In this document: positions 1-6,129 of the stretch, piece by piece
Layout: the number at the start of each line of letters is the position of its first letter
How positions within the stretch are numbered: position 1 is the stretch's first letter
NCBI GenBank assembly: GCA_009923475.1
Contig: RFTM01000087.1
Span: 1 to 7,109, forward strand
Source: Gammaproteobacteria bacterium
Lineage (GTDB): Bacteria; Pseudomonadota; Gammaproteobacteria; Steroidobacterales; Steroidobacteraceae
Length of the DNA: 7,109 nt
Direction of reading: 5' to 3'
Program-made: the position numbers and the translations under genes
Notes under the pieces: model-generated
Told to the model about the DNA's origin: nothing
Databases searched by the model: none
Seen by the model: only the letters and a program-made list of their open reading frames with translations

Positions 1-316
1 GCGGCCTGCTCGCGGCCAAGCAGGACGTGCTCGTGGTCTCCATCAATTACCGCCTCGGTCCCTTCGGCTGGTTCATCCCGCCGGTCGGCTCCACCGACGA
101 CCCCTTGGAACGCTCCGGCAACTTCGGCAACCTCGACACCCTCGCCGCGCTGCGTTGGGTGCAGCGCAACGCCGCCGCGTTCGGCGGCGATCCGCGGAAC
201 GTCACCGTGTTCGGCGAGTCGGCGGGCGCGACGAACACCTTGGTGCTCCTGGTCTCGCCCCTCGCCGAGGGCCTGTTCCAGCGCGTCATCGTGCAAAGCA
301 ACGCGTATGGCTTGTC
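1..316 (+). pseudogene. Middle fragment of a type B carboxylesterase (nucleophile region), in inverted orientation
   Basis: The frame is open from the left edge (codons start at base 3), so the fragment enters from outside the window; the GTG at 27 is just an internal Val. The translation carries the type B carboxylesterase/lipase signature 1, FGGDPRNVTVFGESAG, with the catalytic Ser encoded at 219-221. Family-typical stretches flank it: VSINYRLGPFGW before, and GLFQRVIVQSNAYGL after. Esterase-like sequence stops at about base 314. The remaining codons to the stop at 387-389 only read the antisense of the N-terminal esterase fragment on the other strand. This piece lacks the N-terminus and the catalytic acid and His, which lie in the C-terminal half of the family. 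It continues roughly where the minus-strand fragment stops, with about ten residues unaccounted for, so both probably derive from one gene. It cannot encode an active enzyme as arranged here. Confidence 0.8.
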
Positions 317-763
317 GCCGCCGTGGATCCAGACCATGACGGGCAGCCGCGCGTCCGGCGCTTTCGCGGCATCGATCTTCGGCGCGTAGACGTTCAGGTA
401 CAGGCAATCCTCGCTGCCCTGACGCGATCCCGCCTTGCCGACACCGCCCAACTGCGAGCCGAACTGGATGCAGGGTTCGCCCGGCAGCAGGGTGTTGCGG
501 ACGCCCTGCCAGGCCTTGGCGGGCTGGGGCGGTCGCCAGCGCAGTTCGCCGACCGGCGGGGCGGCGTAGGGGATGCCGAGCCAGGTGTGTCCGCCGAAAG
601 GGTTCGAATATCCCTGCACGAGGCCCGTATCGATGCTCCGTCGGGTCACGGGGTCGCCGGGGGAGGCCGCGGCCTTGGGCGCCGGGGTGCCGCTGCAACC
701 CGTGGTCAGGAACACGACGGCCAACAAGGCCGAAGCGACCCGAAATCTCAGCTTGGAATCCAT
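317..763 (-). pseudogene. N-terminal fragment of a type B carboxylesterase lipoprotein
   Basis: The ATG at 763 opens a protein with a lipoprotein-type signal: basic N-terminus (MDSKLRFR), hydrophobic stretch and a lipobox ending LTTGC with the lipidated Cys at residue 23. Family features follow in the right order: WLGIPYAAPPVGELRWRPP, the type B signature 2 EDCLYLNVYAP (residues 118-128), and VMVWIHGG (to residue 149), the oxyanion-hole region. Esterase sequence ends there, at base 317. The open frame runs on to base 47 but only as antisense of the plus-strand esterase fragment. An ATG 63 bases further upstream is in frame but lies inside the tRNA gene, so the start at 763 is preferred; a weak purine-rich site (AGGGA) lies about 10 bases before it. 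The intact enzyme would have been an exported, membrane-anchored ester hydrolase of unknown substrate. As it stands it lacks the nucleophile, so it is a broken gene or one side of a chimeric join. Confidence 0.8.
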
Positions 764-782
764 GCCTGTGTCATCCCTGTTG

Positions 783-869
783 TGGTGCCCCGGGCCGGAA
801 TCGAACCAGCACGGCCTTGCGGCCAACGGATTTTAAGTCCGCTGCGTCTACCAGTTTCGCCACCGGGGC
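783..869 (-). tRNA. tRNA-Leu (anticodon UAA)
   Basis: An 87-base type II tRNA read on the minus strand. The acceptor stem is perfect (GCCCCGG at 869-863 with CCGGGGC at 793-787), followed by discriminator A (786) and an encoded CCA (785-783). The anticodon loop is CTTAAAA, with anticodon TAA at 835-833. A long variable arm (GGCC, loop GCAA, GGCC) gives the extra stem typical of tRNA-Leu. The T arm pairs GCTGG with CCGGC around TTCGATT. It reads UUA and, by wobble, UUG codons, which are scarce in this GC-rich sequence. The gene is divergent from ccmA, and its 3' end lies only 19 bases before the start codon of the esterase fragment on the same strand. All stems pair, so the tRNA should be functional. 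Confidence 0.97.
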
Positions 870-877
870 GCGGCCGC

Positions 878-906
878 AGTCTAGCGTGCATGACGGCGCG
901 CTGTTT
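878..906 (-). promoter_or_regulatory. Tentative tRNA-Leu promoter
   Basis: Read on the minus strand, TAGACT (883-878) could serve as a -10 hexamer. It is followed by an entirely GC discriminator (GCGGCCGC) directly before the tRNA 5' end at 869. A GC-rich discriminator is typical of stable-RNA promoters under stringent control. The -35 position 17 bases upstream (906-901, AAACAG) is a poor match. An alternative is an extended -10, TGCTATCTG, further upstream on the same strand. Inference only. Confidence 0.2.
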
Positions 907-911
907 CGCTG

Positions 912-934
912 TGCTAGTCTGATTGCAGATAGCA
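912..934. repeat. Inverted repeat 1 in the tRNA-Leu/ccmA intergenic region
   Basis: The left arm TGCTA-g-TCTG (912-921) pairs with the right arm CAGATAGCA (926-934) around the loop ATTG. This gives nine base pairs with one bulged G at 917. Relative to the predicted ccmA start of transcription it lies at about -64 to -42, a usual place for an activator or repressor site. Neither strand shows a T-run after it, so an intrinsic terminator is unlikely. Its right arm shares bases 931-934 with inverted repeat 2. Confidence 0.45.
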
Positions 935-949
935 GGGACGCCCTCTGCT
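931..949. repeat. Inverted repeat 2, overlapping the ccmA -35 position
   Basis: AGCAGGG (931-937) and CTCTGCT (943-949) form seven pairs, one of them G-T, around ACGCC. The outer half-sites AGCAG and CTGCT are perfect. The dyad covers about -45 to -27 relative to the predicted ccmA transcription start, so a protein bound here would sit on the -35 region. No T-run follows on either strand. A role as an operator is inference. Confidence 0.4.
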
Positions 950-959
950 CGAAATCGCT

Positions 960-968
960 TGATATAAC
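960..968 (+). promoter_or_regulatory. Extended -10 promoter of the ccm operon, probably giving a leaderless ccmA transcript
   Basis: TGATATAAC is an extended -10 element (TGn followed by TATAAC, five of six matches to TATAAT). It sits in an AT-rich pocket (about 951-976) within otherwise very GC-rich DNA. No convincing -35 hexamer is seen 16-18 bases upstream, which is common for extended -10 promoters. Transcription would start around 975-977, at or just before the ccmA ATG at 977. This agrees with the absence of any Shine-Dalgarno sequence before that ATG. Confidence 0.5.
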
Positions 969-976
969 TATCATAA

Positions 977-1615
977 ATGCCTGAATTGAAAGCGATCGGA
1001 ATCCGGGTCTATCGTGGCGATCACGCGGTCCTCGATGGGCTCGATTGTGAACTGGGGACAGGCCGCTGCCTGCAGGTGACGGGGGCCAACGGCGCCGGCA
1101 AGACCACCTTGCTGCGCGTGCTTTGCGGCCTCATCGAACCCGAGGAAGGCGAACTGTGGTGGCGCGGCTCGCGGATCTCGCTCCGCTCGCCTGAGTACCA
1201 GCGCGCACTCTGCTATCTGGGCCACCTACCGCCGCTGAAGGACGACCTGACGGGCCGCGAAAACCTGCGCTTCGCGTCGGTCTTGCGGTCCACGTCCGCG
1301 CCGGGCGGACGCGAGGCCGCGATCGGGGCTGCCTTGGCCGAGGTGGGGGCGGCGGACTTCGCCGATCGGCCGACCCGCAGCCTTTCCACGGGCCAGCGGC
1401 GTCGGGTCGCGCTCGCAGCCTTGCCGCTGTCCGAGGCATCGCTCTGGATCCTCGACGAGCCGATCGCCAATCTGGACGCAGCCGGTCAGGCGGTCGTGGC
1501 CTCTCTCATCGCCCGGCAACTTGCGCGCGGTGGCTCGGTGATCGCCGCCACGCACCAGGAGCTCGGCCTGCCGGCATCGTCGCGGGACGAACTCGTGCTC
1601 GGAGCGGACCGATGA
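977..1615 (+). CDS. ccmA: CcmA, ATP-binding subunit of the heme-exporting/CcmE-release ABC transporter
   Basis: The 212-residue length is usual for CcmA. All ABC ATPase motifs are present: Walker A GANGAGKT (36-43, Lys42), signature LSTGQ (136-140), Walker B SLWILDEP (155-162, Glu161 the likely catalytic base), D-loop NLD (165-167) and the H-loop His193 in ATHQ. It is cytoplasmic and pairs with CcmB. ATP hydrolysis by the CcmAB complex with CcmC and CcmD releases heme-loaded CcmE from CcmC. The start is fixed because an in-frame TAA (974-976) directly precedes the ATG. No ribosome binding site is visible, unlike most later genes of the operon, which fits a leaderless first cistron. The stop overlaps the ccmB start as ATGA. 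Identification rests on the motifs and on the unbroken ccm gene order downstream. Confidence 0.97.
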   Translation: MPELKAIGIRVYRGDHAVLDGLDCELGTGRCLQVTGANGAGKTTLLRVLCGLIEPEEGELWWRGSRISLRSPEYQRALCYLGHLPPLKDDLTGRENLRFASVLRSTSAPGGREAAIGAALAEVGAADFADRPTRSLSTGQRRRVALAALPLSEASLWILDEPIANLDAAGQAVVASLIARQLARGGSVIAATHQELGLPASSRDELVLGADR

Positions 1616-2280
1616 TCGGCGCGGCGCTCGCGGTCGTCGGTCGCGACCTGCGGCTTGCGCTGCGCCGTCCGGGGCAGGCTTTGCAGCCGCTCGCGTTCTT
1701 CGCCGTGGTGACGCTGCTTTTCCCGCTCGGCTACACGCCTGAACTCGACAAGCTGCGGCAGATCGCGCCGGGCGTGCTGTGGGTGGCCGCGCTGCTCGCG
1801 GGCCTGCTGTCGCTCGAGAGCCTGTTCCGAGAGGATGCGCAGGACGGCACGCTCGAACAGATGCTGCTCTCCGGCCAACCCTTGGCGGCGCTCGCGCTGG
1901 CGAAGACGGCGGCCCACTGGCTGCTCACCGGCCTGCCGCTCACGCTGATGGCGCCCGTGCTGGGCATCGCCCTCGGCGTCCCCGGCTCCGCGATGCCCGG
2001 CATTCTGTCATCATTGGCCTTGGGTACCGTGACCTTGAGTTTGGTGGGCGCCGTGGGCGCCGCGCTGACGCTCGGGGTGCGGCGGGGTGGGGTGCTGCTC
2101 GGGTTGTTGACCTTGCCGCTCACCGTCCCGACGCTGGTGTTCGGCGCGCGCGCCACGGAACTCGCGATCGCGGGCGAGGGTCTGAGCGGGGCGCTCTACC
2201 TGCTCGCCGCGCTCGCGGTGCTCGCGGTGACCTTGGCGCCGCTCGCGGTGGCCGCCGCGCTGCGCATCGGATCGGAGTGA
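1612..2280 (+). CDS. ccmB: CcmB, membrane permease of the CcmAB transporter
   Basis: A 222-residue, very hydrophobic protein, the normal size for CcmB. Six membrane segments can be drawn at about 24-40, 50-69, 103-121, 132-153, 160-178 and 193-216. A conserved cytoplasmic stretch between segments 2 and 3 (SLFREDAQDGTLEQ, about 70-83) is the likely contact with CcmA. The N-terminus (ALAVVGRDLRLALRRP) is typical of the family. CcmB is the inner-membrane half of the ABC complex that works with CcmC and CcmD on holo-CcmE release; whether it moves heme itself is not settled in the literature. Its ATG overlaps the ccmA stop by four bases, with GGAG (1601-1604) seven bases upstream, so the two subunits are translationally coupled. 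Confidence 0.96.
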   Translation: MIGAALAVVGRDLRLALRRPGQALQPLAFFAVVTLLFPLGYTPELDKLRQIAPGVLWVAALLAGLLSLESLFREDAQDGTLEQMLLSGQPLAALALAKTAAHWLLTGLPLTLMAPVLGIALGVPGSAMPGILSSLALGTVTLSLVGAVGAALTLGVRRGGVLLGLLTLPLTVPTLVFGARATELAIAGEGLSGALYLLAALAVLAVTLAPLAVAAALRIGSE

Positions 2281-2290
2281 AGTCGACGGC

Positions 2291-3025
2291 ATGGACTGGA
2301 CCTGGTTCCACAAATTCGGCTCGCCGCCGCACGTCTACCGGCTCGCAGGGACGCTCACGCCCTGGTTCGCGTGGCCGGCCGGCCTGCTGATCGCCGCGGC
2401 GCTCTACGGCGGCCTGGTGCTCGCGCCGCCCGACTACCAGCAGGGCGACGGCTTCCGCATCATCTACGTCCACGCGCCCTCCGCCTGGGTGTCGACGATG
2501 GTCTATGCAGTGATGGCGACGTCCGCCGCCATCGGGCTCATATGGCGCATGAAGGTCGCCCATGCGGTCGCCGCGAGCTGCGCCGGTATCGGCGCCTCGT
2601 TCACGGCGGCATCGCTCGTCACCGGCATGCTGTGGGGCGAGCCGATGTGGGGCACCTGGTGGGTGTGGGATCCGCGGCTCGTGGCGCAGCTCGTGCTGCT
2701 GTTCCTGTTCGTGGGCTACGTCGGGCTGCGCTCCGCCATCGACGACCTCGGCCGTGCCGACCGCGCGAGCGCGGTGCTCGCCATCGTCGGCGTGGTCAAC
2801 CTGCCCATCATCCGCTACTCGGTCGAGTGGTGGAACTCCATCCATCAGGCGCCGTCGGTCATGAAGATGGACCGGCCGTCCATGCCCATCGACATGCTGG
2901 CGCCCCTGCTCATGATGCTGCTCGGTTTCACGCTGTTCTTCGCGGCGGTGCTGCTGGTGCGCCTGCGCGCCGAGCTGCTGCGGCGCGAGCGCGCGGCGGC
3001 CTGGGTCAAGGAGGTGGTCTCGTGA
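2291..3025 (+). CDS. ccmC: CcmC, heme handling protein that loads heme onto CcmE
   Basis: A 244-residue inner-membrane protein with about six transmembrane helices. It has the tryptophan-rich WWD heme-binding motif WGTWWVWD (120-127). The two conserved external histidines that ligate heme are His61 (in YVHAPSAW) and His185 (in EWWNSIHQ). CcmC presents heme at the periplasmic surface and promotes the covalent link between heme and the CcmE histidine. The gene starts 10 bases after ccmB. The only SD-like sequence, GGAG (2274-2277), is 13 bases upstream and lies within the end of ccmB, so initiation may be moderate. The C-terminus is a basic cytoplasmic tail. Its last codons contain the strong ribosome binding site of ccmD, and its stop overlaps the ccmD start as GTGA. 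Confidence 0.97.
   Translation: MDWTWFHKFGSPPHVYRLAGTLTPWFAWPAGLLIAAALYGGLVLAPPDYQQGDGFRIIYVHAPSAWVSTMVYAVMATSAAIGLIWRMKVAHAVAASCAGIGASFTAASLVTGMLWGEPMWGTWWVWDPRLVAQLVLLFLFVGYVGLRSAIDDLGRADRASAVLAIVGVVNLPIIRYSVEWWNSIHQAPSVMKMDRPSMPIDMLAPLLMMLLGFTLFFAAVLLVRLRAELLRRERAAAWVKEVVS
3008..3016 (+). promoter_or_regulatory. Strong ribosome binding site of ccmD
   Basis: AAGGAGGTG inside the end of ccmC is nearly the full complement of the 16S rRNA 3' end. Its GGAGG ends seven bases before the GTG at 3022. It is the best Shine-Dalgarno sequence in the window and settles the start of the small ccmD gene. Confidence 0.8.
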
Positions 3026-3189
3026 GCGATTTCTTCCGCATGGGCGGCTACGCAGTCTATCTTTGGCCCGCCTACGCGCTGACCTTTGCGGTGCTCGCTT
3101 GGAATGTGCTCTCGGCGCGTCGCGCGCTGCGCGAGGCCAAGGCGGAGGCGCGCCGTCGCATGGGCCTGCGCCCGGAGCCGCGGTCGTGA
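3022..3189 (+). CDS. ccmD: CcmD, small membrane subunit of the CcmABCD complex
   Basis: A 55-residue protein starting at GTG, recognised by position between ccmC and ccmE and by its features. The N-terminus MSDFFRMGGYAVYLWPAY matches the CcmD pattern (a Gly-Tyr then a Trp-Pro-Ala-Tyr at the membrane entry). One transmembrane segment follows (about 11-30), then a strongly basic cytoplasmic tail (SARRALREAKAEARRR). In E. coli, CcmD bridges CcmC/CcmE and CcmAB and is needed for release of holo-CcmE. The start is supported by the near-perfect ribosome binding site at 3008-3016. Both ends overlap neighbours by four bases (GTGA with ccmC, GTGA with ccmE). Sequence conservation in this family is low, so the name leans partly on gene order. 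Confidence 0.93.
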   Translation: MSDFFRMGGYAVYLWPAYALTFAVLAWNVLSARRALREAKAEARRRMGLRPEPRS

Positions 3190-3656
3190 CGCCGCGTCAA
3201 CGCCGGCTCGCGCTGGTGGCCGGCATCCTGGCCGGCGTGTCGGTCGCGGCCCTGCTCGCGATGCGCGCCTTCCAGGACAACGTCATGTTCTTCTTCGATC
3301 CGTCCCAGGTGGCCTCGGGCGAGGCGCCGGTCGACAAGAGGTTCCGGCTCGGCGGCATGGTCAGGCCCGGCACCGTGCAACGCACCCCCGGCAGCCTCGA
3401 GATGCGCTTCGTGGTCACCGATTTCAAGCGCGACGTCCCGGTGCGTTACGAGGGCGTGGTGCCCGACCTGTTCCGCGAGAACCAGGGCGTGGTGGCGCAT
3501 GGTCGGCTCGGTCGCGACGGCACCTTCGTCGCCGACGAGATCCTCGCGAAGCACGACGAGAACTACATGCCTCCCGAGGTCGCCAAGGCCATCAAGGAGA
3601 AGCACGGCGGCGTGATGCCCGTGAACCCCGACCACAAGGCCGTGCCGCGCACATGA
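3186..3656 (+). CDS. ccmE: CcmE, periplasmic heme chaperone
   Basis: A 156-residue protein starting at GTG 3186. An upstream in-frame ATG at 3063 lies inside ccmD and would add an unrelated 41 residues, so it is rejected. GGAG (3174-3177) is eight bases before the GTG. The N-terminus is a short basic stretch (TPRQRR) and a membrane anchor at about 8-27, followed by the OB-fold beta-barrel domain (FFFDPS, RLGGMVRPGTV, FVVTDF, VPVRYEGVVPDLF). The heme-attachment motif HxxxY is His123-Asp-Glu-Asn-Tyr127; this His forms the covalent heme bond in the family. The flexible C-terminal tail runs to residue 156. CcmE receives heme from CcmC and passes it to CcmF. It is the classical His type, not the Cys type of some archaea and deltaproteobacteria. 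It overlaps ccmF by ATGA. Confidence 0.97.
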   Translation: MTPRQRRLALVAGILAGVSVAALLAMRAFQDNVMFFFDPSQVASGEAPVDKRFRLGGMVRPGTVQRTPGSLEMRFVVTDFKRDVPVRYEGVVPDLFRENQGVVAHGRLGRDGTFVADEILAKHDENYMPPEVAKAIKEKHGGVMPVNPDHKAVPRT

Positions 3657-5596
3657 TCCCCGAACTCGGCCATTTCGCGTTGGTGTTGGCGGTGGTCGCA
3701 GCGGTCGCGCAGACCGTCTTCGGCCTCGTGGGTCCCACCGGCGCGCGCGCCCATTGGCTGGCGGCGGTGCGTCCCGCCGCGCTCGCGCAGTTCCTGCTCA
3801 CGAGCCTGTCGCTCGGGACCCTGGTGTACGCGTTCGTGCAGAACGATTTCTCGGTCGAGTACGTGGCCGCGAACTCCAACACCGCGCTGCCGGTCGGCTA
3901 CCGGATCGCCGCGGTCTGGGGCGCGCACGAAGGGTCGTTGCTGCTCTGGGCGTGGATGCTCTGCGCCTGGACGCTGGCGGTCGCGGCGCTGTCGCGCAGC
4001 CTGCCCGACGCGTTCGCGGGCCGGGTGCTGGGGGTGCTCGGCATCGTGAGCATCGGGTTCCTGTTGTTCACCTTGGTCACGTCCAACCCTTTCGTGCGCC
4101 TCGATCCGCCGGCGCCGGACGGGCGTGACCTCAACCCCCTGCTGCAAGACCCGGCGCTGGCCGCGCATCCGCCGATGCTCTATGCGGGCTACGTCGGATT
4201 GTCGGTCGCCTTCGCGTTCGCCTGTGCCGCCATGATCGAGGGCCGGCTCGACCAGACCTGGGCGCGCTGGACGCGTCCCTGGACGACGGTCGCCTGGGCC
4301 TTCCTCACGGTCGGCATCGCGCTCGGTTCCTGGTGGGCGTATTACGAGCTCGGCTGGGGCGGTTATTGGTTCTGGGACCCGGTCGAGAACGCCTCGTTCA
4401 TGCCCTGGCTCGTGGCCACCGCGCTCATCCACTCGCTGGCGGTGACCGAGAAGCGGGGGCTCTTCAAGAGCTGGACGCTGCTGCTCGCCATCCTCGCGTT
4501 CTCGCTGTCCCTGCTCGGCACTTTCCTCGTGCGCTCCGGGGTGCTGGTGTCCGTGCACTCCTTCGCGGCCGACCCGACGCGCGGGCTCTTCATCCTCGCC
4601 TTCCTGGTCGTCATCGTCGGCGGCGCGCTCGCGCTCTATGCGTGGCGCGCGCCGCTGCTTCGCAGCGAGGCCGGCTTCGAGTTCACCTCGCGCGAGTCCT
4701 TCCTGCTCTTCAACAACATCCTGCTGGTGGTGGCCGCTGCGGCGGTCTTCGCCGGCACCATGGCGCCGCTCATCTCCGATTCGCTCGGCCTCGGCACGCT
4801 GTCGGTCGGCAGCCAGTATTTCGACCCCGTGTTCCTGCTGCCCACGCTGCCGCTGCTCGCGCTCGCGGCCGTGGGCCTGCACGCGAGCTGGAAGCGCGGG
4901 CGCCTGTCGGCGCGCCGCGGCGCCATCCTGACGACGCTCGCGATCGCCGTGGTGCTGACGTTCGCCTTGGTGTTCGGCGCCTGGAGCGGCGCCAAGGCGC
5001 TCACGCCGGTCGGCTTCGCGCTCGGTCTGTGGTTGATCGGCTCCGCGCTGGTCGATCCCATCGACCGCATCCGCCGCCGGCTCAGCATGACGCCGGCCGT
5101 CATCGGCATGGCCCTCGCGCACGCCGCACTGGGCGTCTTCGTCGTCTCGGTCACGGCCGTCGAGTCCTACACGCGCGAGCGCGACCTCGCGCTCGCGGTG
5201 GGCGAGTCCGGCAAGGTCGGCGAGTACGAGTACCGCCTGACCGGCCTCGAGATGCGCGAGGGCCCGAACTACGACGCGCTGCGCGGCGAGATCGTGGTGA
5301 GCGAGGGCGGGCGGCAGATCGGGCTGCTGCACCCGGAGAAGCGCAGCTACTGGGTGCAGCGCCAGCAGATGACCGAGGCGGGCATCGACATGCAGCCGAC
5401 GCGCGACATCTTCGCCGCGCTCGGCGAGGACCTCGGCGCCGGACGATGGAGCGTGCGCGCGCAGGTGCGTCCGCTCATCAACTATGTCTGGCTGGCGGCG
5501 CTGCTGATGGCGATCGGCGGGGTCGTCGCGGCCTTCGACCGCCGCTATCGCCGCGAGGCGCCCGACGCGCGCGCGCGTGACGGGGAGGGCGCGTGA
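3653..5596 (+). CDS. ccmF: CcmF, heme lyase core of cytochrome c synthetase (System I)
   Basis: A 647-residue inner-membrane protein, the usual size for CcmF, with about 14-15 predicted helices. The start is the ATG overlapping the ccmE stop; longer readings upstream run out of frame through ccmE and are not real. The WWD heme-binding motif is WGGYWFWD (235-242), followed by PVENASFMPWL. All four key histidines are present and offset by one from E. coli: His172 (AHPPMLYAGY) and His302 (VHSFAADP), which flank the WWD heme, and His260 (ALIHSLAV) and His490 (ALAHAALG), which in E. coli bind the structural heme b. A large periplasmic domain (about 500-605, with HPEKRSYWVQRQQMTEAGI) precedes the last helix. 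CcmF takes heme from CcmE and, with CcmH and CcmI, forms the thioether links to apocytochrome c. It overlaps ccmG by GTGA. Confidence 0.98.
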   Translation: MIPELGHFALVLAVVAAVAQTVFGLVGPTGARAHWLAAVRPAALAQFLLTSLSLGTLVYAFVQNDFSVEYVAANSNTALPVGYRIAAVWGAHEGSLLLWAWMLCAWTLAVAALSRSLPDAFAGRVLGVLGIVSIGFLLFTLVTSNPFVRLDPPAPDGRDLNPLLQDPALAAHPPMLYAGYVGLSVAFAFACAAMIEGRLDQTWARWTRPWTTVAWAFLTVGIALGSWWAYYELGWGGYWFWDPVENASFMPWLVATALIHSLAVTEKRGLFKSWTLLLAILAFSLSLLGTFLVRSGVLVSVHSFAADPTRGLFILAFLVVIVGGALALYAWRAPLLRSEAGFEFTSRESFLLFNNILLVVAAAAVFAGTMAPLISDSLGLGTLSVGSQYFDPVFLLPTLPLLALAAVGLHASWKRGRLSARRGAILTTLAIAVVLTFALVFGAWSGAKALTPVGFALGLWLIGSALVDPIDRIRRRLSMTPAVIGMALAHAALGVFVVSVTAVESYTRERDLALAVGESGKVGEYEYRLTGLEMREGPNYDALRGEIVVSEGGRQIGLLHPEKRSYWVQRQQMTEAGIDMQPTRDIFAALGEDLGAGRWSVRAQVRPLINYVWLAALLMAIGGVVAAFDRRYRREAPDARARDGEGA

Positions 5597-6129
5597 ACCG
5601 GTTCCTGCTGCCGGCCGGGCTGTTCGCGCTGCTGGTGGCCGTGTTGTTCATCGGCATCCAGCGCGCACCGCAGAAGACCGTCATCCCCTCGGCCTTGGTG
5701 GGCAAGCCCGCTCCTGCCTTCCAGGCGCAGCGCCTCATCGGCGAGGGCCGCTTCGATCCGGCGTCGCTGCGCGGCCAGTGGTGGGTGATGAACGTCTGGG
5801 GCACCTGGTGTCCCGAGTGCCGGCACGAGCACGAGATGCTGCTCGAGATCGCGCGCAGCGAGGTGCTGCCGCTCGTCGGCCTCAACTGGAAGGACGACGA
5901 CCAGGCGGCGCGGGCCTGGCTGGACGAGCTCGGCGATCCCTACGACGTCGTCGCCGTCGACCGCGACAGCCGCATCGCGATCGATTGGGGCGTCTATGGC
6001 GCGCCCGAGACCTTCCTGATCGACGATCGGGGAACGGTCGTGCATCGCCACGTCGGCGCCATGACGCGCGAGGTCTGGGCGCGTGACTTCCTCGCGCGAC
6101 TGCCGAAGAAGCCCGGGGTGGGCGGATGA
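5593..6129 (+). CDS. ccmG: CcmG (DsbE), periplasmic thioredoxin-like reductase for cytochrome c maturation
   Basis: A 178-residue protein starting at GTG 5593. A strong purine-rich site, GGGGAGGG (5582-5589), sits just upstream inside the end of ccmF. An N-terminal signal anchor (about 3-21) leaves the thioredoxin-fold domain in the periplasm. The active site is WCPEC, with redox cysteines Cys73 and Cys76. The cis-proline is Pro138 in GVYGAPETFLID, a stretch characteristic of CcmG. The central segment GLNWKDDDQAARAWLDELGDP is the CcmG-specific insert. In the family, the protein takes electrons from CcdA/DsbD and keeps CcmH and/or the apocytochrome CXXCH thiols reduced. Neither electron donor is encoded in this window. 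The stop overlaps ccmH as ATGA. Confidence 0.96.
   Translation: MNRFLLPAGLFALLVAVLFIGIQRAPQKTVIPSALVGKPAPAFQAQRLIGEGRFDPASLRGQWWVMNVWGTWCPECRHEHEMLLEIARSEVLPLVGLNWKDDDQAARAWLDELGDPYDVVAVDRDSRIAIDWGVYGAPETFLIDDRGTVVHRHVGAMTREVWARDFLARLPKKPGVGG

Noticed and set aside
805..825. GC-rich hairpin GGCC-loop-GGCC as a possible terminator
   Set aside because: It is the long variable arm of tRNA-Leu and is not followed by a T-run.
155..922. 255-codon plus-strand open frame across the esterase pieces and the tRNA
   Set aside because: It crosses the esterase junction and the whole tRNA in antisense, and the product is Arg-rich without any recognisable domain.
2211..2250. Three copies of GCTCGCGGTG near the end of ccmB
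   Set aside because: They encode repeated Leu-Ala-Val in a membrane helix with favoured GC-rich codons. They are unevenly spaced and have no sign of being a functional repeat.
3086..3652. Long in-frame extension upstream of the ccmF ATG
   Set aside because: It reads ccmD/ccmE out of frame as low-complexity Arg/Gly/Ala sequence. The CcmF N-terminus starts cleanly at MIPELGHFALVL, with the usual ATGA overlap.
3563..5332. 589-codon open frame on the minus strand opposite ccmE/ccmF
   Set aside because: Its translation is rich in Arg, Glu, Gln and His with no domain, as expected for the antisense of a GC-rich gene. The plus strand here has well-supported ccmE and ccmF.
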